This document shows, one piece after another, positions 7,917 to 15,027 of a DNA stretch of 29,719 nt; the stretch's first letter is position 1; each line of letters starts with the position of its first letter. The DNA comes from JAVKSM01 sp039583705 (GTDB taxonomy: Bacteria; Actinomycetota; Actinomycetes; Mycobacteriales; Pseudonocardiaceae). The stretch is from NCBI GenBank assembly GCA_039583705.1, contig JAVKSM010000025.1, positions 1 through 29,719 on the forward strand, given 5' to 3'. Below the pieces are notes generated by a model. That model saw nothing but the letters and a program-made list of their open reading frames with translations. It was not told where the DNA came from and ran no database searches. The translations under genes were made by a program, and so were the position numbers.

Positions 7917-9230
7917 GTGGCCCCGCGAGGAACCGCCCGGGACAGCGGCGGCCCAGGGCTGCGCGAGCAGGCCCGCGGGCTCACCCGCGACCAGCGCAAC
8001 GCGTTCCTGGCCGCGTGGCTGGGCTGGTCGATGGACGCCTTCGACTACTTCCTGCTGGTGTTCGTCCTGTCCGACATCGCGAAGGACTTCTCCGCGTCGA
8101 CGACCCAGGTCGCGGTGGCCAGCACGCTCACGCTGGCCGCCCGCCCGGTCGGGGCGCTGCTGTTCGGGATCTGGGCGGACAAGGTCGGGCGCCGGATCCC
8201 GCTCATGGTCGACGTCGTGTTCTACTCACTCGTCGAGGTGGCCAGCGGGCTGTCGACGTCGCTGACCATGCTGCTGGCGCTGCGGTTCCTCTACGGGATC
8301 GGGATGGGCGGTGAGTGGGGGCTCGGCGCCTCGCTCGCGCTGGAGAAGATCCCGCCCGAGAAGCGCGGCTTCGCCTCCGGCGTGCTCCAGCAGGGCTACC
8401 CGGTGGGCTACCTGCTGGCCACCGTCGCGTTCTTCGTCATCACGCCGTTCTTCGGCTGGCGGGGGCTGTTCGTCTTCGGCGCCGTGCCGGCGCTCATCGC
8501 GCTGCTCGTCCGAACCAGGGTCCGCGAGTCCGAGGCCTGGCAGGCCACCAGCGAGCGGGTGCGAGCCAGCAGGGTGGGCCCCGGGCGGGTGTTCCGCCGC
8601 GCGGCGGTGCTGCGCCGTTTCGGCTACCTCGTCGTGCTCATGACGATGTTCAACTTCATGAGCCACGGCACCCAGGACTTCTTCCCGACCTTCCTCCAGA
8701 AGGACTTCAGCGCCAGCCACACCGCGGTGACGGTGGTGGCTGTGATCTACAATGTCGGGGCGATCCTGGGTGGCGCATACTTCGGTGCGCTGTCCGAGCG
8801 GCTCGGCCGGCGCCGCACCGGGATCCTCTGCGCGCTGTGCGCGCTGCCGATCGCGCCGTTGTTCTCCTACGCCCCGACCCTCGCGCTCATCACCGTCGGC
8901 GCTCTCGTCATGCAGGTCTTCGTGCAGGGGGGCTGGGGGATCATCCCGGCGCACCTCACCGAGCTGTCGCCGGACGAGATCCGCGGCTTCTACCCCGGGG
9001 TGACCTATCAACTCGGCAACCTCGTGGCCTCGGTCAACCTGCCGCTGCAGACCTCGCTGGCCGCCTCCCACGGCGGTTCGTTCGCGCTGCTCGCGGTGAC
9101 CGGCCCGGTGCTGGTACTCACCGCCCTGCTGCTGGCCCTCGGCCCGGAGGCCAAGGGCGTCCGCTTCGGGCGCGGAGCGCCGACGGCGTGGTCGGGCGGC
9201 ATCCGGGCCGCGCCGCAGCCGGACGGCTAG
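7917..9230 (+). CDS. MFS transporter, metabolite:H+ symporter type
   Basis: 437 residues from GTG 7917, with about 12 hydrophobic segments. N-terminal WLGWSMDAFDYFLLVFVLSD, then GIWADKVGRRIPLMVDVVFY (the loop 2-3 MFS signature D-x-x-G-R-R) and RFLYGIGMGGEWGLGASLA, mark the group of symporters for organic acids (sialate/shikimate/lactate-like, NanT or MHS type). The equivalent signature in the second half is GALSERLGRRRTG. The cytosolic tail is short. It probably imports a carboxylate with protons; the substrate is unknown. It is divergent from an aldo/keto reductase, which may be coincidental. The start is probably leaderless (-10 TACGGT 6 bp upstream). The gene ends 98 bp before a transposase remnant. 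Confidence 0.92.
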   Translation: MAPRGTARDSGGPGLREQARGLTRDQRNAFLAAWLGWSMDAFDYFLLVFVLSDIAKDFSASTTQVAVASTLTLAARPVGALLFGIWADKVGRRIPLMVDVVFYSLVEVASGLSTSLTMLLALRFLYGIGMGGEWGLGASLALEKIPPEKRGFASGVLQQGYPVGYLLATVAFFVITPFFGWRGLFVFGAVPALIALLVRTRVRESEAWQATSERVRASRVGPGRVFRRAAVLRRFGYLVVLMTMFNFMSHGTQDFFPTFLQKDFSASHTAVTVVAVIYNVGAILGGAYFGALSERLGRRRTGILCALCALPIAPLFSYAPTLALITVGALVMQVFVQGGWGIIPAHLTELSPDEIRGFYPGVTYQLGNLVASVNLPLQTSLAASHGGSFALLAVTGPVLVLTALLLALGPEAKGVRFGRGAPTAWSGGIRAAPQPDG

Positions 9231-9327
9231 CTGGGCGGCGTGACGAGCACGGGTCGGCTGGGCGATCCATGCTGTTGTGATGCGCAGCTTCGGGGATGCC
9301 TTGCCCAGTGTTGGGTAGGTGGCGCGG

Positions 9328-9686
9328 TCAGCGTGGTGGCGGTAGGCGCGACAGGAACACCTGGAATCCCTTCGATCCGATACCGCAGGATCGGCGTTGC
9401 CAGGTGTGGGGGGCCAGACGCGCGGCGAGTGCGTCGAGTTGGACCGTCTTTGCGGTGGTGTCGGTGAACTGCGTGGTCTTCGGCACGGCCATCACATACG
9501 GGGATGTGGCTTTTTTCGAGGTAGTCGCACAGGTCGGGGTTCTGACCGAACTCCTCATCCGCGGCGAACCAGGCGAACGGCACACCCGCCGCCCACGCGG
9601 ATTCGATCATGTCGCGGACCTGCTGGGGGCCTGGTCTGGAACGCCAGGTGCGGCGGGACGCCGGCCTCGGCGCAGCGATCTAGCTC
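9328..9686 (-). pseudogene. IS701-like transposase fragment, frameshifted
   Basis: Read on the minus strand, three frames join into one transposase-like peptide: RCAEAGVPPHLAFQTRP (about 9684-9633), then QQVRDMIESAWAAGVPFAW followed by ADEEFGQNPDLCDYLEK (about 9627-9505), then YVMAVPKTTQFTDTTAKT and APHTWQRRSCGIGSKG (about 9499-9375). G-V-P-x-x-W-x-x-A-D-E-x-x-G-Q is the DDE endonuclease segment of IS701-family transposases. At least two frameshifts (near 9630 and 9500, the latter apparently a 1-bp insertion) break it, and both ends of the transposase are missing. No terminal inverted repeats were found. The remnant ends next to the stop codon of the broken methyltransferase, so it may have taken part in the deletion there. 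Confidence 0.8.
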
Positions 9687-9693
9687 TGTAGTA

Positions 9694-10459
9694 CTAGAGC
9701 GGCATCGGCCAGGAGTAGGGCCCCTCCGGGTCGTCCAGCCAGACGTACTGTCGCTCGACGTCGTCCAGAGCGGTCACGCCGAAGCGGGTGATGTCCGGTG
9801 CGCCGAGGTGGTCCCAGAGGTCCAGCGCGGTCTCGACGGTGTCCCAGACGCGGTACCGCCCGCGCTGCGCGACCGGCCAGCGGCCGTCAGAGCACGGGGT
9901 GAGCGCGACCCTGGCCATGGCCTCAGCGGTGTGAACGATCAGTTCGGTGGCCCGGTGCCGGTCCGGGTCGTGCGGGTCGGGGTCGTAGGCTCGCCGCAGC
10001 CCAGGCAGGTGGAACTGGCAGAACAGGACCAAGCCGCCGATGGCCTCGTGCACCCGCCGGGGGTCGGTCGTCGTGGTGCCCTCGTAGGCCATGCCACGGC
10101 CGGTGAATCCGGTCGTCTCACCGGGGCCGAGCGGATTGTCGATCTCGGGTCGAAGGGGCATGAAACCCGCCTCGTCGGCGGTGAAGCGTCCGGTCACCTC
10201 GTCTGGAGCGGTCTTGTCCAAGACGAGCAGGGGCACGCTGGCGTTTCCGGCGATCGGGACGACGATCCGGCCGCCCTCGGCGAGCTGGCGGATCCACGGC
10301 GGCGGCACGTGGGTCACCGCGCAAGTGGCCAGGATCCGGCCGTAGGGGCCGTGCTCGGGCAGGCCCGCGTAGCCGTCTCCGGTGGCCAGGGTGGGGTCGT
10401 GCCCGACTGCCTTGAGGTTCACCTGGGCACTCTCAACCAGGCCAGGGTCGACGACGAGC
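9694..10459 (-). pseudogene. 5'-truncated methyltransferase of an ATP-grasp peptide maturation (graspetide) system
   Basis: About 254 residues are read from VDPGLVESAQVNLKAVG to the natural-looking end EGPYSWPMPL. Motifs PTLATGDGYAGLPEHGPYGR and ILATCAV are those of protein-L-isoaspartate O-methyltransferase (PCMT) homologues paired with ATP-grasp peptide ligases (the TIGR04188-type family; fuscimiditide and amycolimiditide partners of this type form aspartimide). The N-terminal part with the glycine-rich SAM motif I is absent. Instead the frame continues in phase from the ATP-grasp N-terminus (junction near 10448-10462, around VGELVVDPG). SAM binding is therefore probably lost. It reads open as the back half of a 310-residue fusion frame, so a chimeric protein could still be made. 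A chimeric assembly is the alternative explanation. Confidence 0.8.
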
Positions 10460-10942
10460 TCGCCTACCTCGGCGGCGAACGCTCTGACCTGGTCCGGGTC
10501 GTTGGTGACCACCGTCTCCGGCACGCGCAGACCCACTCTCGCGGCCAAGTCGAGCTGCCACGGCTTGTACTCACAGTCGGCGAGCGCGGACGGATAGTTG
10601 ATCCACTTGGCTGGGAGGCTCAGCAAGATCCCGCCGAGGCCGACCCGTGCCTGGGCGCGGGCGAAGCGCCTCTCCGGCTCCGACAGTGCCAGCCGGCATC
10701 GTGAAGTCCCGCGGCCTCCGGTAGAACACCGACGTCACGTCCTCCCACCGGAAAGCGCCGTTCGGAGCCTCGACCCAGCCGCACCAGCCGGTGTCCAACC
10801 GCGCGGCCACCCGGACGGCCTGCGGGAAGTCCGCCGGATCGAGCCAGGAACAGGCGACTCCACCCGCCCGCAGCCACGTGGCGACCTGCCCGGCGGACCA
10901 GTCGCCAGCGGCGCTGACGATCAGCACCCGCCCCTGCGCCAT
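10460..10942 (-). pseudogene. ATP-grasp graspetide ligase N-terminal fragment, frameshifted and truncated
   Basis: The gene starts at ATG 10942, overlapping the precursor gene's TGA by 1 nt. Its first 85 residues (MAQGRVLIVSAAGDWSAGQ, then WLDPADFPQAVRVAARLD and EDVTSVFYRRPRDF) are the N-terminus of the SAV_5884-type ATP-grasp maturases. Near 10687 one extra base shifts the frame; the correct continuation is LSEPERRFARAQARVGLGG, then SLPAKWINYPSALADCEYKP and WQLDLAARVGLRVPETVVTN. The gene breaks off around RAFAAEVGE near 10460 where methyltransferase sequence begins, so the ATP- and Mg-binding central and C-terminal domains (about 200 residues) are missing. An intact enzyme would activate Asp/Glu side chains as acyl-phosphates and form esters with Thr/Ser in the core peptide. 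This copy cannot do so. Confidence 0.85.
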
Positions 10943-11193
10943 CAGTCGTCCGGCTCATACCAGGTGTCGGGCACGCTCGTCTCCCCATCCTGTCCGTCGC
11001 TCGTGGTGGTGTCGGTGTGCAGGGTCTGGTGAGGCTGGGTGCGGTGCTTCGCGGTGGCAACGCGGTCCACCGGCCGCGCGCTCCGCAGCAGGAACGGCCG
11101 CATCGCGCTCGGCGGCTCGTCGCTCAATGCCGGCGGCCAGGCATCGCGGGGAAACCGCGCAAACGCCGGCATGAACGGGTCCGCGTTATCCAT
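10942..11193 (-). CDS. Putative graspetide precursor peptide
   Basis: 83 residues from ATG 11193, preceded by a good ribosome-binding site (AAAGGGGAG about 8 bp upstream). It is directly upstream of, and overlaps by 1 nt (TGATG), the ATP-grasp fragment, the arrangement of precursor and maturase in these RiPP loci. The leader contains MRPFLLRSARPV (residues 31-42), comparable with the P-[WF]-x-L-R leader motif of ATP-grasp targets, and PAFARF (9-14), reminiscent of the microviridin leader motif. The likely core is the Thr/Asp-rich stretch QTLHTDTTTSDGQDGET (56-72): Thr donors at 57, 60 and 62-64, acidic acceptors Asp61, 66, 69 and Glu71, with two Asp-Gly pairs that could be aspartimide sites. 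The tail is VPDTWYEPDD. Assignment is by context and composition, not close similarity. The frame is intact although its maturation enzymes are not. Confidence 0.7.
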   Translation of the reverse strand: MDNADPFMPAFARFPRDAWPPALSDEPPSAMRPFLLRSARPVDRVATAKHRTQPHQTLHTDTTTSDGQDGETSVPDTWYEPDD

Positions 11194-11396
11194 GATCGTT
11201 TCTCCCCTTTCGCTCACGTTCCCAAGCTCGAAAGCGGACGCAGCCCCGGAAGGTCGAACAACCGCGACGTGCCAGCCGGGGTCGACGTCATCCGGTCAGC
11301 GTGACGACATGCCGCCGAGTCGTGACACCAGCATGCCCGATGTCGGGTTGCTCCGTGCCTGTCCGGTGCGGACCGCCGATCTGTGGTCGGTCGGGC

Positions 11397-12725
11397 TCAG
11401 CCGCCGGCCGCCACCGACCGTCCGACGTCGAGCAGCGCGAGGTCGGCCGCCGTCCGCCCGGCGTGCCAGCCGGCGGCGTTGGTGACCGCGAACGCCTTCT
11501 CGACGGTCCGCCCGAACAGCTCCTCGACGGCTTCGTCGATCACGCGCCGCCGGGCGGCCAGCACCGGCAGCAGCCGCTCCGGGTCGTCCACCGCCGCGGT
11601 GCCCGCGTCCCGGGCGGCGCCGAGCCGCTCCCGGATCCGCCCGGCGTAGGCGATGAGGAAGGACTGGCGGAACGAGCGGGTGCGGGACTGGCCGGAACGC
11701 GTCACGTGTCGGCCGGTCGCCAGCATCGCCCGGCTGGCCTGCACCAGCAGCGAGGTGGTGAGCAGCTCGACGAACTCCAGGTCCACCTCGTCGCCGACGA
11801 CCGTGGCGAACCCCAGCTTCTCCGACAGCAACGAGCGGCAGCGGTTGGCCGCGGCCACCGCGTCGACGAGCAGCCCCTTGGCCCCGACGTAGGGCGCCTC
11901 CAGCCACAGCCGCCGGGCGACGGGCCGGCGCGGGCCGCGATCGTCGGCCGCCACGAGCGCGCGCTCCAGCGCATGGCGGGTCATCAGCTCCTGCGCCTTC
12001 GCCGAGAGCGCCTCCGCCTCCTCCGGGAACTCCGTCGACTCCGCCTTGGCGAGCAGCGCGCGCACCCGGCCCAGCACCTTGGAGTCCACCCCGCTGCGCC
12101 GGGTGGCCGCGCCGGCGGCGGCCGAACCCGGGGGCGGCAAGATCCGCGGCACCTCCGGCAGGACCACCAGCATGGCCAGCACCTCGATCGCCGTGGCGAG
12201 CGCGTCGCTTCGGCTCAGGCCCTGCCCCGCCGCCCACTGGCCCAGCAGCGGCGCCTCCGGCGACCACCACACCCGCGCCCCGATCTCGTCGAGCTGCTCG
12301 CGCCACAGCGGGTGCAGCGTGCCCTCGCCGTAGCGCCGGACCTGGGCGGCGACGGCGTCGACGAGGTAACCGGCGGCGGCGGTGTCCAGCCGGCGCCGGG
12401 CGAGCTCGCGCAGGTCGACCGGCAGCCAGCCGCCGGCCCACACCGCGGCGATCACGTCGTCGAGCGCGCGCTGCACCGCGACCTCGACCAGACCCGGCAT
12501 GCCGGCGATCCAGGGCCCGGTGAGATTCGCGGCGCACTCGTCGCGGGCCGTGGGATCGCCCGCGGCGTGCGCCTCGGCCGCCGCGAACAGCGCCATCGCG
12601 AGCATGTCCGCGATCGGCGGCGGCGGGGGCGGCGGCTCGTACCCGCCGGCAGGGCCTTCCCTGCGGGCCTGCTGCCGGCGGGAACGGGCCTTCGCGGCCC
12701 GGCGCTCCTTGTTCCGCATTCCCAT
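11397..12725 (-). CDS. DUF2786 domain-containing protein
   Basis: 442 residues from ATG 12725. It begins with a basic stretch (MRNKERRAAKARSRRQQARR) and a Pro-rich linker (EPPPPPPPIADML). The DUF2786 domain is in the middle, near residues 215-255: VDSKVLGRVRALLAKAESTE then FPEEAEALSAKAQELMTRHA, the diagnostic pattern. The C-terminal half is helical, with RSFRQSFLIAYAGRIRERL and AGWHAGRTAADLAL, as in other actinobacterial members. The function of the family is unknown. The start lies 3 bp after the dnaB stop, and its ribosome-binding site (AAGGAG) is inside the last codons of dnaB, so the two are probably co-transcribed and translationally coupled. Length is normal for the family. Confidence 0.88.
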   Translation of the reverse strand: MGMRNKERRAAKARSRRQQARREGPAGGYEPPPPPPPIADMLAMALFAAAEAHAAGDPTARDECAANLTGPWIAGMPGLVEVAVQRALDDVIAAVWAGGWLPVDLRELARRRLDTAAAGYLVDAVAAQVRRYGEGTLHPLWREQLDEIGARVWWSPEAPLLGQWAAGQGLSRSDALATAIEVLAMLVVLPEVPRILPPPGSAAAGAATRRSGVDSKVLGRVRALLAKAESTEFPEEAEALSAKAQELMTRHALERALVAADDRGPRRPVARRLWLEAPYVGAKGLLVDAVAAANRCRSLLSEKLGFATVVGDEVDLEFVELLTTSLLVQASRAMLATGRHVTRSGQSRTRSFRQSFLIAYAGRIRERLGAARDAGTAAVDDPERLLPVLAARRRVIDEAVEELFGRTVEKAFAVTNAAGWHAGRTAADLALLDVGRSVAAGG

Positions 12726-12728
12726 GTG

Positions 12729-14117
12729 TCAACTCCTTGCCAGGTCGGTGAAACGGCTGTAGTGCAACTGGTGTGCGACGGTGATCGTGGGGGTCGGCCC
12801 GTTGCGGTGCTTGGCGAGGATCAGGTCGGCCTCCCCGGCACGCGGGTCGTCGCGTTCGAAGGCGTCCGGCCGGTGCAGCAGGATCACCACGTCGCTGTCC
12901 TGCTCGATCGCGCCGGATTCGCGCAGGTCGGCGAGCACCGGGCGCTTGTCGGTGCGCTGCTCGGGTCCGCGGTTGAGCTGGCTGACGGCGATGAGCGGAA
13001 CCTGCAGCTCCTTGGCCAGCAGCTTGAGCTGCCGGGAGAACTCGCTGACCTCCTGCTGGCGCGACTCCACCTTCCTGCCGGAGCTCATGAGCTGGAGGTA
13101 GTCCACCACGACGAGCTTGAGGTCGTGGCGCTGGCGCAGCCGGCGGGCCTTCGCCCGGATCTCCATCATCGTCATGTTGGGCGAGTCGTCGATGAACAAC
13201 GGGGCTTGGCTGATCTCGCTCATCCGGCGTGCCAGCCGGGTCCAGTCGTCGTCGCTCATCCGGCCCGAGCGCATGTCCGAGAGCCGGATCCGGGCCTCGG
13301 CCGACAGCAGCCGCATGACGATCTCGCTGCGGCTCATCTCCAGCGAGAAGATCAAGCTGGTGACCCCGTGCCGGATCGACGCGGAGCGGGCGACGTCCAA
13401 CGCCAGCGTGGATTTCCCGATCCCGGGCCGCGCCGCGACCACGACCATCTGCCCGGGGTGCAGCCCGTTGGTCACCTCGTCGAGGTCGGCGAACCCGGTG
13501 GGGACGCCCAGCGCGACGCCACCGCGGGAGGCGATGGCGTCGATCTCGTCCATCGTCGGCTGCAGCAACTCCTCGAGCGCGACGTAGTCCTCGCTGATGC
13601 GGCGGTTGGTGACCTCGTAGACCGCGGCTTGTGCCCGGTCGACCACGTCGTCCACGTCGGCGCCGTCCGCGCCGTGGTAGCCGAGCTGGACGACCCGGGT
13701 GCCGGCCTCGACCAGCCGGCGCAGAATGGCCTTCTCGGCGACGATCTCGGCGTAGAAGCTGGCGTTCGCCGCGGTGGGCACGGTGGCGATGAGGGTGTGC
13801 AGATAGGGGCCGCCGCCGACCCGCAGCAGCTCGCCGCGCCGCTCCAGCTCCGCCGACACCGTGACCGGGTCAGCCGGCTCGCCGCGGCCGTACAGGTCGA
13901 GCACGCACTCGTAGACGGCCTGGTGGGCCGGGCGGTAGAAGTCCTCCCCCCGCAGCACTTCGACGACATCGGCGATGGCGTCCTTGCTCAGCAGCATCCC
14001 CCCGAGCACGGACTGCTCCGCCGCCAGATCCTGCGGGGGCTGACGGTCGAACGCTTCCACGGACGCCACCGGGCCACCCGAGCCCCGGTGGGCACTCCGC
14101 TCGCCGAGCACCGCCAC
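12729..14117 (-). CDS. dnaB: Replicative DNA helicase DnaB
   Basis: 462 residues with GTG 14117 as start. GGGAGG lies 10 bp upstream, and the N-terminus MAVLGERS before VEAFDRQPPQDLAAEQSVLG is the usual one in this order; the frame is open further upstream but that sequence is not protein-like. The N-terminal DnaB domain (about 25-130) includes EDFYRPAHQAVYECVLDLYG. The RecA-like motor has Walker A ARPGIGKST (Lys235), FSLEMS with the catalytic Glu near 260, Walker B LVVVDYLQLM, VSQLNRGPEQR and the C-terminal arginine-finger region ILAKHRNGPT. There is no intein, unlike M. tuberculosis DnaB. It unwinds DNA at the replication fork as a hexamer. It is followed by the DUF2786 gene. A LexA-like palindrome and DnaA-box-like sites lie upstream. 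Confidence 0.97.
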   Translation of the reverse strand: MAVLGERSAHRGSGGPVASVEAFDRQPPQDLAAEQSVLGGMLLSKDAIADVVEVLRGEDFYRPAHQAVYECVLDLYGRGEPADPVTVSAELERRGELLRVGGGPYLHTLIATVPTAANASFYAEIVAEKAILRRLVEAGTRVVQLGYHGADGADVDDVVDRAQAAVYEVTNRRISEDYVALEELLQPTMDEIDAIASRGGVALGVPTGFADLDEVTNGLHPGQMVVVAARPGIGKSTLALDVARSASIRHGVTSLIFSLEMSRSEIVMRLLSAEARIRLSDMRSGRMSDDDWTRLARRMSEISQAPLFIDDSPNMTMMEIRAKARRLRQRHDLKLVVVDYLQLMSSGRKVESRQQEVSEFSRQLKLLAKELQVPLIAVSQLNRGPEQRTDKRPVLADLRESGAIEQDSDVVILLHRPDAFERDDPRAGEADLILAKHRNGPTPTITVAHQLHYSRFTDLARS

Positions 14118-14196
14118 CCGATGCACACCTCCCAAACGTCGGCGCGGCGCCCGCCTCCCGGACCCTGCGGGCCACTGACGCCGGTGCCGTGTCGTG

Positions 14197-14210
14197 AGAA
14201 CAGATGTTCT
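14197..14210. promoter_or_regulatory. LexA/SOS-box-like palindrome upstream of dnaB
   Basis: AGAACAGATGTTCT is a 14-bp sequence with perfect arms AGAAC/GTTCT around AGAT. Its core GAAC-N4-GTTC matches the actinobacterial LexA box (consensus TCGAAC-N4-GTTCGA) except in the outer bases. It lies 80 bp upstream of the dnaB start codon, a plausible operator position. It has not been tested whether dnaB is SOS-controlled here. Confidence 0.5.
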
Positions 14211-14309
14211 AATGCAGGGCACCGACGGTCCTGCCACGACTGCGCCCGAGCGACGAGCGCCGCAGGCAGGGACACCGGACCGTAGAAGCCGGCGACCTGC
14301 ACCTCCAAC

Positions 14310-14333
14310 CGGGTGTGTGCACGGGTGTGTGCA
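14310..14333. repeat. 12-bp tandem duplication
   Basis: Two exact copies of CGGGTGTGTGCA at 14310-14321 and 14322-14333, each followed by C so that GTGCAC palindromes form. They lie in the dnaB upstream region. Role unknown. Confidence 0.7.
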
Positions 14334-14383
14334 CGCGCGTGGGGACATGTCCGCCGATGCGGCGGACAACGCTGGGCACGGCC

Positions 14384-14458
14384 TGTGGAACACCTGTGGA
14401 CCGAGGTCGCCACGCGGGCCATCCGCCCTGACCGGACGGGGGCGCGGGCTGTGGACAA
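14384..14458 (+). promoter_or_regulatory. Cluster of DnaA-box-like sites
   Basis: Three same-orientation 9-mers: TGTGGAACA (14384-14392), TGTGGACCG (14395-14403) and TGTGGACAA (14450-14458). The last is the exact reverse complement of TTGTCCACA, the strong actinobacterial DnaA box; the others differ at one or two of the last three bases. They could let DnaA control dnaB, or titrate DnaA. The cluster is too small and too far from dnaA/dnaN to be called an origin. Confidence 0.4.
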
Positions 14459-14723
14459 CGAAGCGGCCCAACTCCTCCGGCGTGTCGCGGCCGCGGCGCC
14501 CGGCCGGCGTGTCGGTGACGCCGCGCGAGCCGGAGGCGCATGCTGGACCCGCATGCCGGACCCGGCACCGCCCGGGTGGCCCGTCCCGGGATGAGACCAG
14601 GGCATCCCGGAGGCAGGATCAGGGATAAACCCGTGGTCGCGGGAGACCGGCACCGGCACGCTGGCAGGAGTGGCGGCCGCCAGGCGCGCCACGAACGGGG
14701 ATCGGGAGACAGGGAAGGTCGAG

Positions 14724-14912
14724 ATGCGCGCTCTGCTGTGGTTCGTGCTCGTCGTCGCCGGGGTCGTCGTCGCCGGCTCGGTGCTGGTGTGGTTGGTCAA
14801 GGTGGCGCTCGGGCTGGTGGCCTGGCTGGCGGTCGCCGCCCTCGTCGTCGGTGGCGGGGTCTACCTCTACCGCAGGCTGACGGGAACCAGGACGCCCCGC
14901 CAGCTCCGCTGA
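14724..14912 (+). CDS. Small membrane protein, 62 residues
   Basis: ATG 14724 with GGGAAGG about 6 bp upstream. Two adjacent hydrophobic helices, LLWFVLVVAGVVVAGSVLVW (about 4-23) and LVAWLAVAALVVGGGVYLY (about 31-49), with a Lys between them, and a basic tail (RRLTGTRTPRQLR) predicted to be cytosolic by the positive-inside rule. I know no function; small two-TM proteins of this type are common in Pseudonocardiales. It is divergent from dnaB and convergent with rplI; a strong hairpin between their 3' ends could end both transcripts. Confidence 0.75.
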   Translation: MRALLWFVLVVAGVVVAGSVLVWLVKVALGLVAWLAVAALVVGGGVYLYRRLTGTRTPRQLR

Positions 14913-14979
14913 GCCCGGCCGCTCACGTCACGGCCCACCACGCCGCCGGCCTGGTGAGGCTCGTTTGGTGGGCTGGTGT

Positions 14980-15018
14980 GTGGTGGGGCCGGCTTCACAC
15001 CACCACCGGCCCCACCAC
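14980..15018. terminator. Bidirectional hairpin terminator after rplI
   Basis: Arms GTGGTGGGGCCGG (14980-14992) and CCGGCCCCACCAC (15006-15018) form a perfect 13-bp stem with a 13-nt loop. It sits 9 bp past the rplI stop and 67 bp past the small membrane-protein gene, which converge here. There is no clear T-tract, as is common in actinobacteria. Confidence 0.7.
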
Positions 15019-15027
15019 CCCGGAGGA

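Larger units (their letters stand above)
14118..14723. other. Long intergenic region upstream of dnaB
   Basis: About 600 bp between divergent dnaB and a small membrane-protein gene, with no convincing coding sequence. It holds a GAAC-N4-GTTC palindrome (14197-14210), two exact 12-bp tandem units (14310-14333) and three TGTGGA-type sites (14384-14458), one of them a perfect rc of TTGTCCACA. Frames running through it have shadow-like composition. Confidence 0.6.

Noticed and set aside
11301..14285. 994-codon open frame on the plus strand opposite the DUF2786 and dnaB genes
   Set aside because: It is antisense to two genes with clear family motifs; its composition is Gly/Arg/His-rich as expected for a high-GC shadow frame.
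14118..14471. Extension of the dnaB frame upstream to 14471
   Set aside because: The extra 118 residues are Arg/Pro/Cys-rich and unlike DnaB; GTG 14117 has a suitable ribosome-binding site and gives the normal length.
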